This document shows positions 37,002 to 46,191 of a stretch of 64,000 bases of DNA, in pieces. Origin of the DNA: Caprella mutica (taxonomy: Eukaryota; Arthropoda; Malacostraca; Amphipoda; Caprellidae). Position 1 is the stretch's first letter. Every line of letters starts with the position of its first letter. The stretch covers positions 1-64,000 of the forward strand of contig CANNZV010000920.1 of assembly GCA_947561585.1 (NCBI GenBank), read 5' to 3'. The notes under the pieces were generated by a model. That model had not been told where the DNA came from, did not search any database, and saw only the letters and a program-made list of their open reading frames with translations. A program made the translations under genes and the position numbers.

Positions 37002-37119
37002 ATGGATACTGACACCAGCGACGGCCAGTTGGATAGAACGCACCAGATAATGAACTACAACAACAATAATAACAATAACATCATGAAAGAAAACAACAAC
37101 AGTTTTGCATCTGATTCAG
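37002..37119 (+). CDS. eyg: eyg/toe coding exon 1
   Basis: It encodes [10 protein letters not shown], then an Asn run (residues 20-26) and ends SFASDS plus one base. Two in-phase donors are 12 bases apart: CAG|GTACAT after 37,119 and CAG|GTTAAT after 37,131. Use of the second adds GTSS. The preceding acceptor at 36,947 and the in-frame TAA at 36,960-36,962 make this ATG the first usable start in the spliced message. Confidence 0.78.
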
Positions 37120-40100
37120 GTACATCATCAGGTTAATTAAAATAGGATATTATTTCCCAGGCAAGAAGAATTTATTCCTGGGATATTCCCTGAATATCCC
37201 AGCCACCGATTTTATATAATTCGGTTTATATTAAAAGTATTGGTAAATGTATGGTTTCGGCATTTGGTCTTCGGACCTAATGTATGTATAATTGTATACA
37301 TTGCAAATACTTTTTTTATATGTTTATGAATTATGAACATTTGTTTTAGATAACTATTTAGTTTGTTTCAATATCGATATCAGTGATAGTTTATTTAGTA
37401 TCGATATCAGTGATAGTTAATTTAGTATCGATATCAGTGATATTTAATTTAGTATCAATATCATCGATTTATTGTATAATTCTTCTTCAACTATTTAATA
37501 GAATCACATTTAATTTTATCATATCAAGAAGGATATTTATTATACAAACATAATGAGTTGATTACTGAAACCATAATTTCCATTTATTCCTAAAATCATT
37601 ATACATTTATTCAATAAAAGTGTCGCTATTTTGAACTAACTAATTGTAATGATTATTTGAATAAATTTGAAAATATAAATATATTTTCCATTTCAGATGC
37701 CCTGAACGCAGCTTTCAAAGAGATCTACCAACTCTCCCTATCCTCACTAAATGGTCAGACTCCGTCAGCAGTGTCTTCTATAGCTGCGGCGCATGCGCAA
37801 CTTCTCCTAGAGCTAAAGAAGCACCAGCAGAAACCCCCTCCACCCCCCACTGCAACCAGTGCCCCCCATTCCCCCGAAATGAAAAGCCAAAAGAGTGAAC
37901 CAGAAAGCACATCTCATCCACTCGATCTTACCAAGTTCACAAAACTCTCCTCCACCATCCCAGCCTTTCCCTCCAACCTTGCAAGACCCCCGGTGGTTCC
38001 ACCGAAGAAGGAGCATCTTCCCTCGGATGAAGAGGTTAATGGGCCCCCCAATAATTCAGTTCCGTCATTGCGCCAATATGAGTTGGCGCAACAACTTGTA
38101 AGCCAGCAAGGCGCAGTTACCAAACTGTTAGGTAAGATTCTTGCACTAAAACTACCAAACAGTCAATTTGACTGGTTTTTACTTTTCAAACATTTGTATC
38201 GCATCAATTATTATTGGTAGATACTTGAGAATTTTTTATTGCTAAAATCTGAAGAGAACGTTTATATTTGTTCGAGTTAGATTAGAAAAAATAATTCTTT
38301 ATTCAGAGAAATAGAAATGTAAGAAAAAATACGTTCATAACTAAAATTAAAAACTTGTAAGATACTTGAAAAAATATGCGATATGTAATGAAATAATTGG
38401 ATAACTCCATCAAATTAACTGTGATGTCCTTTTTCAGGTTCATTTCGTCCCCCCGGCATGATCGGAGGGTCCAAACCCAAGGTCGCCACCCCCCAGGTGG
38501 TGAATAAAATAGAGGGATATAAGAGGGAGAACCCAACCATCTTCGCTTGGGAGATTAGGGACAAACTCATAGAAGATGCAGTCTGCACCAACTCTACGGC
38601 CCCTTCTGTGTCTTCTATCAACAGGATACTGAGGTTAGTGGAGTGGGCACTGTTATGGTGGGGCCTTAGAAGATTGCTTCCCTTAATCTTCTATGGCCCC
38701 ATCATGACCTTCTTTCTTGGAAGGACCACTATATTATTTTTTTAATCAATGTTATACCTTGTTGGTAGTTGCGCTCAGAAATGTTCTTTTTAATGCTTAA
38801 TAGTAAGATTTAATGAAAATGCAGATTAACTTATTACAGTATATTAAACTAACATTATATGTAAAAGTACATAAATAAATTAACTCACTACAATAAACGA
38901 AGATTAGAAAATAAAATGATATTAAATTTCTGTAAAAAAAAGTTATAATTTTTTAAGTTTAGTTTACATTTTTTTTTTTTCATTTTAATATAAATCGATC
39001 ATAATTTATATTAGCCAGGTAGGTATTTTTTAATAGAAAGTAATAGCTGTAAATAAGATTATTTTGTTGATATTAATGATATCGAACTAAGAGCCTAATT
39101 TTGAAATAAAGAAACACCCTTTTAACTTATAATCATCCCCACAGGAACAGGGCTGCCGAAAGAGCTGCTGCCGATTTCGCACGAGCTGCCGGTTACGGAC
39201 TATCGAATCTTTACCATCCATATGCTGCCGCAGCTGCCGCCGCTTTCCCTTGGAAGAACCAGCGATCGATGGGTGGGGAACAAAATGACGCCCAGAAGGG
39301 GGAGACCACTATGGCAAATGGCAGCTCGAACCAGGATGGAGAGAATGACAACTCTGGACCAGGTTAGAGATAATTCGAGAGATATAAGTCAATACTCAGT
39401 TATAGTGGGGCCATAGAAGACTAAATAGGGACAACACTTAATAGTTTAAGAAATAACTAGTCTGGAATTATTCATATCAGTAATAATGTCCAGAAAATTC
39501 ATTATATATTTTCAAAAAAACTAACTATCGATTAATAATAATGAACACTCAAAATCTTCTATGGCCCCACTATAATTTTCTCTCTTAGCATGTAGAATTA
39601 TCCAAGGTACACTACACTATCACCTATAGTAAATCTGTATGCAATTTCAAATACATTCCAGCCAGCTGTACAACTGGTAGAGTTCCTATTGTCAGAGTGA
39701 CAACGAATGCTATATATTACAGTGAAAATTGGTATGTACTAGTCAAATTCATTGACATTACAAGTGTTCTACAACACACATATGTACGTAGAGCATGTAG
39801 ACTATACATAGTAACTCTATAATAGAATATATTCTACACATATAGCCTCATACCAAATGAACGATGGAAAATAATATCGATTTAACACAATGGGAAAGTA
39901 AAGTGAAACGGAAATGGTTTCGTCTAGCACATTTTTATTGATCAAATTCCTAATGATTTCATTCCCATTGATCACATTTTATTTATATTATTATTGATAG
40001 TATTCTTATTTATCACATTAACAACATTCTTATTTATATTCTTATTGACCGCATTTCCATTTAACATGCACACTCCTATCATTTGTATTTTAAATGATCA

Positions 40101-41864
40101 TATCCCTATTTACATTTTCTTTATCACGACAACACTTAATCTTTTGTGGTTTAAAAATAATCCATGGATTATTCCGATTTAATTTTGTACTAATATGAAG
40201 AAAACTGTGATCAACATGATTTCATAACATTGTTTATAATTTCAGATGATTGTATCTCAATTATGCAAACTTTCAGCAAATTTATAAAATTTTAATTTAT
40301 GTACCTAATTTTTCAACAGATTCCCCAAACTCTCGCCGCTCATCAGAGATAGAATTTCAACAGAGTATGCTGCAGTTCCCTTCAAGACAGTTCAGTTCTT
40401 CCTTTGGTCCATTCGGGTCCTCATCTTCCAATGACTCGCGGTTTAGACGAAATCGTACAACCTTCGAGCCTCACCAGCTTGACGAACTAGAGAAAGAGTT
40501 CCACAAGACCCACTACCCTGATCTGGAAGTCAGGGAAAGAATGGCTTCCAAGACAGGGCTATCTGAAGCTAGAGTACAGGTAAGGATATCTAGTTCAATA
40601 AGCGAGTGAGAATATGTTTTAGGAAAGGAAGGAATCAAATTATTCGAGATTGTTGATAAAGTATATTTAGAAACTCTCGATTAAATTAGGATGAATCTAT
40701 CTGGATTAAATTTGGATGAAACGTGACCAAAGGAATTTGATGATTATCTTTTTCTAATTCAAGATTATTTCGTTCATAATATTATAATTTTTTTTTTAGC
40801 TAAAACCTTGCTTTCGATGTATGATAAGCAATGGTGCATTTCTAACAACATTCCTCACACAGGTGTGGTTTTCCAACAGAAGGGCAAAATGGAGGCGCCA
40901 TCAGCAAGCTGGAACGAACAGAGGAAACTGCTACAACAACGAAGCAGATCGAGATCCCCGGTCCCCGAAGCTCCATTCCCCTTGCTCGGAGATGAACGGG
41001 AGAATCACTCCTGTGGAAGAGGAAGCTACGTCGATAGGAAGTATTTCTCCAAACGCTTCACTCAATTTGAGCCCATCAAACGGCAGCATCCATGGAGAAC
41101 AGCCATCAAGCGCAAGCGACACCGCCCTCAACCTATCTACGAAAGCATTGCTTAGCACTTCTCTGCCAGGAAATTTAGATGTATCCTCCGGACAAAATTA
41201 TAATTCAATTCTTCAACATCCATCTTTTCAAAATAAAACTCCATCTTTATCTACTTCTCATCCAATATTCCCTTTCTCTTTACAACCGCAAATGACTTCA
41301 CCAAGAATGTGTCCACCAGGCTTACTTCCAGCAAGCTCCATATTCTCCAGACCTCCAATGCAACTCACACAAGATTTAACTTTAACTCCTCTATCACAGT
41401 TAGCCAGATTCTCCCTACCAAATGATGGCTCTCCTCTTACTCCAGTTCAAGCCCTCAACATCATGTCAAATCTCCATCTTCAACAGGGTCGTTTCAACAA
41501 CCTGGAGAGCTTCTACCAAGAACGAGACAGTGGCCCGACTAACGATGAAGAGGACAGTGATATCGAAGTGACTGATCCTGAAGATGATAATATGAACATA
41601 GATCAAACGGATTCAAAAGATGACCAAATTGAAAGAGAAGAAGTGACCAATGATCATGATGACACTGCTAGCATTAAACATGAAGACGAGGAAACCACAG
41701 ATGGCAGAGTCCAAGATTTGAGTGTTCGCATTACCGAAGCAGGTTCGGAGGACAAGGAATCTGAAGACCAATCTGAAATTACCAAAGAGAGAGTTTTTGC
41801 TGCTATGCAGAGTGACTTCATGGATATCATTCGAAGAAGATCCGCTTCTGCCCAGTGCAAATAA
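37002..41864 (+). CDS. eyg: Eyegone/Twin of eyegone Pax-class transcription factor (six coding exons)
   Basis: Joined exons are 37002-37119, 37697-38131, 38438-38633, 39145-39362, 40320-40579 and 40863-41864, giving 742 aa; all junctions are GT/AG and in phase. The protein has an Asn-rich N-terminus; a PLDLT motif at residues 114-118 resembling the CtBP-binding PxDLS; and a paired domain keeping only the last PAI helix (about 162-185) with the full RED half (about 186-253, including [11 protein letters not shown] and [11 protein letters not shown]). A homeodomain follows at 364-423 with Ser at position 50 and the motif [11 protein letters not shown], then an acidic stretch and a basic end. 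A truncated PAI with intact RED and a Pax homeodomain is the Eyegone/Toe pattern, related to Pax6(5a). In flies these nuclear proteins act in eye, notum and salivary-duct development, largely as repressors. An in-frame TAA at 36,960 and an AACATGG context support the start. It could be orthologous to the common ancestor of eyg and toe. Confidence 0.93.
37150..37205. repeat. Dispersed CCCAGGAATAAATTC palindromic motif, copy in eyg intron
   Basis: It contains TTTCCCAGG, AAGAAGAATTTATTCCTGGG and ATATTCCCTGAATATCCCAG. The same order occurs at 61,171-61,230, and an inverted related stretch lies at 60,576-60,610. It lies 30-85 bp past the exon 1 donors. Confidence 0.7.
37370..37465. repeat. 27-bp tandem repeat in eyg intron
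   Basis: AGTATCGATATCAGTGATAG followed by TTAATTT repeats three times with a fourth diverged copy. Each unit holds ATCGAT and GATATC palindromes. Confidence 0.9.
37697..38131 (+). CDS. eyg: eyg/toe coding exon 2
   Basis: The acceptor TTTCCATTTCAG ends at 37,696 and the donor G|GTAAGA follows 38,131. It encodes residues 40-185: [20 protein letters not shown], a Pro-rich tract [12 protein letters not shown], the PLDLT motif, another Pro-rich stretch [10 protein letters not shown], and [20 protein letters not shown] leading to LLG, which corresponds to the last helix of the PAI subdomain. Phase is 1 at both ends, so the exon can be skipped without changing frame. Confidence 0.92.
38438..38633 (+). 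CDS. eyg: eyg/toe coding exon 3 (RED half of paired domain)
   Basis: The acceptor TCCTTTTTCAG ends at 38,437 and the donor AG|GTTAGT follows 38,633. It encodes [40 protein letters not shown] and [10 protein letters not shown], the DNA-binding RED subdomain. The RYYETG turn found between LG and S in most Pax proteins is absent at the exon 2/3 junction, as in Eyegone proteins. Confidence 0.96.
38653..38706. mobile_element. Short hairpin transposon remnant in eyg intron (family D)
   Basis: The left arm TTATGGTGGGGCCTTAGAAG continues ATT, and the right arm is AATCTTCTATGGCCCCATCA followed by TGA. The arms of about 23 bp are separated by only 8 bp, and the hairpin starts 19 bp after the exon 3 donor. 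The same arms bound a longer element at 39,400-39,574. Confidence 0.82.
39145..39362 (+). CDS. eyg: eyg/toe coding exon 4
   Basis: The acceptor CATCCCCACAG ends at 39,144 and the donor CAG|GTTAGA follows 39,362. It encodes [20 protein letters not shown], a run of seven Ala (277-283), AFPWKNQ, and a hydrophilic linker ending NSGP. The [10 protein letters not shown] continuation after the RED domain is characteristic of Eyegone/Toe. Confidence 0.93.
39400..39574. mobile_element. MITE family D in eyg intron (175 bp)
   Basis: It opens TTATAGTGGGGCCATAGAAG and closes CTTCTATGGCCCCACTATAA, with a TA-type target. It starts 37 bp after the exon 4 donor. The interior is AT-rich and non-coding. Confidence 0.85.
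40320..40579 (+). CDS. eyg: eyg/toe coding exon 5 (homeodomain N-terminal part)
   Basis: The acceptor TTTTTCAACAG ends at 40,319 and the donor CAG|GTAAGG follows 40,579. It encodes a Ser-rich linker and then homeodomain positions 1-46: [20 protein letters not shown] through GLSEARVQ. The phase-0 intron between homeodomain residues 46 and 47 is at a position common in paired-class homeobox genes. Confidence 0.95.
40863..41864 (+). CDS. eyg: eyg/toe terminal coding exon 6
   Basis: The acceptor CCTCACACAG ends at 40,862. It encodes [12 protein letters not shown] (recognition helix, Ser50), a Ser/Pro-rich region with repeated LNLS motifs, a stretch with [10 protein letters not shown] and SPRMCPPG, and then a strongly acidic segment (about residues 560-710) that includes [24 protein letters not shown] and [16 protein letters not shown] at the end. 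The stop is TAA at 41,862-41,864. Confidence 0.95.
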   Translation: MWFSNRRAKWRRHQQAGTNRGNCYNNEADRDPRSPKLHSPCSEMNGRITPVEEEATSIGSISPNASLNLSPSNGSIHGEQPSSASDTALNLSTKALLSTSLPGNLDVSSGQNYNSILQHPSFQNKTPSLSTSHPIFPFSLQPQMTSPRMCPPGLLPASSIFSRPPMQLTQDLTLTPLSQLARFSLPNDGSPLTPVQALNIMSNLHLQQGRFNNLESFYQERDSGPTNDEEDSDIEVTDPEDDNMNIDQTDSKDDQIEREEVTNDHDDTASIKHEDEETTDGRVQDLSVRITEAGSEDKESEDQSEITKERVFAAMQSDFMDIIRRRSASAQCK

Positions 41865-42125
41865 TTTTCTGAAATACACTCAGAATGGATTACCAAATAA
41901 TAAAACCAAAGCTTAGAGAAAATAGTTTGTTATCGAAATATAGTTTAGAGATCAAAATGTACATAGAGTGAAGCTATATTTAATGTATGATAATGCATAA
42001 GAATATTGAAAGGTATCACTGTTTGATTTCTATGTTTAATTATTTTAAAATAACCTAATATTATGAGTGGGAGAAGAGCTTTTGCTCATTCCGATACTTC
42101 TTGTAATTGTTTTAGTTTCTAAGTA
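41865..42125 (+). other. eyg: Probable 3' UTR of eyg/toe
   Basis: An AATAAA lies at 41,899-41,904, only 35 bp after the stop. Further AATAAA hexamers occur at 43,278 and 43,291. If the distal ones are used the transcript would include the two MITEs between 42,126 and 42,833. Confidence 0.45.
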
Positions 42126-42347
42126 CAGTAGAGCTCCTCTTTAATGAAATCCTGTATAATGAATATAATGTCCTGAGTAAGGAAGTAGCCTCTACAGTGA
42201 GAAAATTTTCATCAGTCTGCCATTACTCTTTTAAAACTGATGGCCATTCATGGAAGACTAAAGAAAATTTGATCACTATAAAGGCTACTTCCTTACGCAG
42301 GAAGATACTTTCACTATACAGGATTTCATTACAAAGGAGTTTTACTA
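42126..42347. mobile_element. Tigger/pogo-like MITE
   Basis: The left end CAGTAGAGCTCCTCTTTAAT continues GAAATCCTGTATA; the right end TATACAGGATTTCATTACAA continues AGGAGTTTTACTA. TA dinucleotides flank both ends. The CAGTAGAACTCC-type terminus is the pattern of pogo/Tigger elements. Interior stretches AGTAAGGAAGTAGCCT and AGGCTACTTCCTTACG form a second inverted pair. It is non-autonomous. Confidence 0.8.
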
Positions 42348-42568
42348 TAACGCCTGCTTGCCCCCGCCACTATAATTTAAAAGAACTCAGTTAAAGTACT
42401 ATATTATTTGTTTATACACGTTACCAAAGTTATTTTAGGAGGTTACAATTAGTAGTTATTTTAACGTTTTACCGTTTGTTTGTTTGTTTGCTTTACTTTT
42501 GATAGTCAAAGTGAACTAATGACCAAAAATCTGAGCTTGCCAGTACATTAAGTGTCTTAAATAGGTTT

Positions 42569-42823
42569 ACCGTACACACGTAGGGTTTTTTTTAAGTCTT
42601 TCCACCAGATTTTTTGAAAGCTCCTCCTACTTTTTCCACGAGAATATAAGAAAAATTATATAATTATTATTTATTTTAGTTGGTATTCATGGTACTTGCA
42701 TACCAACTAAAATAAATAATAACTGTATCATTTTTACTTATGTTCTCGTGGAAAAAGTAGGAGGAGCTTAGCAAAAAGTCTGGTGGAAAGACTTCAAAAA
42801 ACCCTACGTGTGTACGGTCCTTC
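42569..42823. mobile_element. MITE family C, full foldback copy
   Basis: It opens ACCGTACACACGTAGGG and closes CCCTACGTGTGTACGGTCC. The long arms include CTTTCCACCAGA, AGCTCCTCCTACTTTTTCCA and TTTATTTTAGTTGGTAT, meeting near 42,690. A 10-bp direct repeat AAATAGGTTT flanks it at 42,559-42,568 and 42,824-42,833 and may be the target duplication. A truncated copy is at 27,386. Confidence 0.88.
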
Positions 42824-42833
42824 AAATAGGTTT

Positions 42834-44669
42834 TCCGTACTTACGTTATCCGTCCAAAATGTTCCATAATGGTTTACAATTAGAATATTTCATTCATACT
42901 TAATTGATGATGTTGTTAATACTGATAGTAATTTAAACACGTAAAATGATATTAATTTAATAAATTTTAATGGTTGAACACTTGCAAAGACTTTCATTTT
43001 ATTGAATAAATTATCAAATATTTTGGATAAAAATTTACAATTGAAATATATTCCCTGGTATGATAATTTTGTATTTATTGCATATAATTCAATAACAAGA
43101 ATTTTTTTTGTTTTTAATCGAAAAAATGTAGACTTTGAAAAAAATTGATGGTCATAATTAGATACATTGAGTAATAAGTTATCCTCTAAAAATAATTTTT
43201 TTTTTTTATATTTTATATACAAAATTTGATTTTTTACAATTGAGAACAAAGTGTAAAGTGCATAATATTATGAGTTTAATAAATTCATGCAATAAAATAC
43301 AAATAACGGATATTATTTTAAAACATATCTTTAGCGTTTTAATATCTAATTGAGAATTAACATATTGTACGTAATAGTTGTTTGACCACAGTATTGATTT
43401 TCTTAGGTTTAATTTGAAAAGTTCCTACCAAGATAAAATATATCTACGTGATATTATATATATGTTTATTAGAATTAAAATTAAGTATTTTAGTGGTGTA
43501 TAGTGAGAGATGGATGTTGCAACATAGAGTAAGAATAATGTTTATGTGTAAAGTTGGATGTAGAATTGAACCCTGGATAAAATATTACAAATTGAAAAAT
43601 AATTTTTTCAGAACGGTAAATAGAATATAGAATGAGCAAAAACATTTAAACAATATTCATATTAAATAAAAGTAAGCAAGGGACAACATTACGGAGTCTG
43701 CATATTACCTACCTAATTTACTTTATAGTAAAAAAATGTTAGTATAGACAATATCTAAGATATCTAATAGGATATTAGTCACTGGTACTTACCAATATAA
43801 TTGGCTATGCTAAATAAGTTAATTAATTGCTGCACAATGTAGTATATAATATATGGATGTAGTAAAGAGATTCGAGGTCTAGAAATGGTCGCTTACATAA
43901 AATCAACAAAACATGGTGTAACTAATAAAACAAATAATTTAAAATATAGAATCATTTAAGTGCGTTACAAGACCTTCAAAATAAGTTTAGAATTAAAACT
44001 ATTGACAAAAGCATTAAAGATAGCAAGATAGAATGCTCTGAAGTCAACAGTTGATGAAAAGATGAAAAAAAAACATATTTCCTGATAATTACACTCACTA
44101 TTTAATTGCATAATGTTTAATATTTATAACTACAACACATAGAAGATAATCGTTAAATATATAAAGATATGGATAATATAAATCTAATTCGGAAAATCTA
44201 GTTATATTATACATAGGTTGAACATTGAAAATACAGTAAACTGATTTACACTTAATTTTAATTAATTGTGAGAATATTTAATTATGCTCGTGATCACATA
44301 TCACTGCAATAATTATTGAATAATAAAAAAAATAGTACGTTAAATGAATTCTAAATTGTTATATTTAAATAACGATGTAACAATACAGTCAATCACACTT
44401 CCAAAAATATGTTTTTATATAGAAAAAAACAGTCGGAAAATTTCAAGCAACATGATAAATTTTAAATTTATACATATTACTATATATATGTACATATTAC
44501 TGAAAATCGTTAAGAAAAATATGTTCATTTAAATAAATAAATGATTACTGTTAGCGAAAAGAACAATCGTATACTACTTGTAGAGCGTTTCTTCTCAATT
44601 TTATATTTTTTAAATTCATATTACACAGTCAGTTTTTACAGTAAAGTCATCCACACGAATGGTGATTTA
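42834..44669. other. Long AT-rich spacer
   Basis: It contains only short, low-complexity frames (for example a Lys/Phe-rich 119-residue minus-strand frame at 42,890-43,249). No domain, repeat or motif cluster can be supported. Confidence 0.5.
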
Positions 44670-44848
44670 TAGGGTTGTGACAATATGCGTTTAGAATCAT
44701 AGACCCTGAAAATATTATAGATGGAGAGAATTTAAGAGTATTGAATCGTTCTATATCAGCGGTATTTAGTATTCGATACCATTGCATTTCGTTTCGTCTA
44801 TGATATTCCTAAGATCTATGATTTTAAACGCATATTGTCACAACCCTA
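44670..44848. mobile_element. MITE family A, intact copy (179 bp)
   Basis: It opens TAGGGTTGTGACAATATGCG and closes GCATATTGTCACAACCCTA, with perfect terminal complementarity over at least 18 bp. The interior holds ATCAGCGGTATTTAGTATTC and TTTCGTCTATGATATTCC. Confidence 0.9.
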
Positions 44849-45455
44849 ATGATTTACATTTAAAACTAGGATTTTTGGAGAGAAAGACCATCATTAAACT
44901 AATTTTTAACCTAAAGATTACTCAAAGAAATGTGAAGTTAGGCTTAAATTTAAAAATGTGATAATTATGATTATTTTAAGTTTTTAGATTTGGTAAAATA
45001 AATTATGTTGTACACCTACTTTAGACATATATAAATAAAAAAAATCATACCCTTAGTAGTTTAATAAATTAATAATTTATTAATAATATTATTCTAGAAA
45101 TTACATGAAAAACGTTTCCCTATTTCCCACATCTTTTAATATCACACTCAAATAAAGTTTCAGTTGCAATTAAATATAATATCGAAGTACTCCCTCGAAC
45201 AAAATAGAAAACTTTCATGAATGGTAATATAGAAAACTATTTAGTAATAATTTGAAGGGGAGACTATGATAAAAATTAAGAAAAACTCAAACTGCGTAGA
45301 ATAAAAGATTTTAGTTAAAGTTTGTGCTACAAATTATTAGTAAAAATGACATTGGGGTGAATTATGATGTGGATTGAGTGAATTGACAAGTTTTAATAAA
45401 CAAACACTTTATTTTAGAAAAATTAGCAAAACTATTTAGCATTACCCTACAGACA
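44849..45455. other. AT-rich spacer
   Basis: No supported feature. Confidence 0.5.
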
Positions 45456-45580
45456 TAGGGTAAGTTGTGAGTTATTGGTCAGTTTCCCATCTTCGGTCAC
45501 AAAGAAAAAACTATATAATAAATGTTATTTCCTATGTGACCGAAGATGGGAAACTGACCAATAATTCGTAACTATCCCTA
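45456..45580. mobile_element. MITE family B, short copy (125 bp)
   Basis: It opens TAGGGTAAGTTGTGAGTTAT then TTTCCCATCTTCGGTCAC, and closes GTGACCGAAGATGGGAAACT then AACTATCCCTA. The arms nearly meet, so most of the centre is lost. Confidence 0.88.
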
Positions 45581-46190
45581 ACTACAGTATACAGTTAAAG
45601 AAGGTTTAATAGAGTTAAAATCATGGAGTGAATTTAAGATTCTTTCTTTATTATACAGTGGTGGAGTATTTATAACTAACATAGATAACAGCAATTTAAT
45701 ACAAATCAATTTAACTAATAAACGTACAAAGTAAGTATGTACAGCTGTCGAATTGTCTTGTCCCACCTGTGACACCTATTTGGTCTATTTAAGTACCTAC
45801 TAATGTTTACAATTTATACTTCTAATATAAAGAATGCCACAGCTGATTAATTTAACTGAAGAGAGAAAAAATTGCTATGAATAGCATAATAACAGTATTG
45901 ATTCAAGTCAGTTCAGAATTTCTATTATTATGATGAATTTATTTAACAGGTTATTTAATAACAAAAAAGACAATGGATAGAATTAATATATATTTTTATC
46001 TCATATAAAACTAAATGATAATAGGAAAAAATTGAGATAGGTTGGAAGAATTTTTGTAGTTAGAAATGTAAACTCTTCAATTAAATCGATAGAGTGTAAT
46101 CATCAGGAATGTTTTTTATTGATGTCTTAATCACAAACATTCAAAGTTGTTTTCATAATAAGTAAGAGATTGAATGCTTATGTCATTAGT
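45581..46190. other. AT-rich spacer
   Basis: No gene or repeat can be supported. The 65-residue minus frame has no recognisable motif. Confidence 0.5.
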
Positions 46191-46191
46191 T

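Noticed and set aside
38458..38745. A 95-residue frame beginning [12 protein letters not shown] as a separate gene
   Set aside because: It is exon 3 of eyg/toe read through its donor into the intronic hairpin element.
40250..40609. A 119-residue homeodomain frame as a stand-alone gene
   Set aside because: It is exon 5 of eyg/toe; the homeodomain is completed by exon 6 across a phase-0 intron.
37002..41864. Pax6 (eyeless/twin of eyeless) or Paired/Gooseberry identity
   Set aside because: The PAI subdomain is mostly absent and the RED domain is followed by [10 protein letters not shown], which fits Eyegone/Toe and not Pax6 or Pax3/7. The Pax3/7 octapeptide is also absent.
42890..43249. A 119-residue minus-strand frame
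   Set aside because: It is Lys/Phe/Leu-rich, as expected of AT-rich random sequence, and has no motif.
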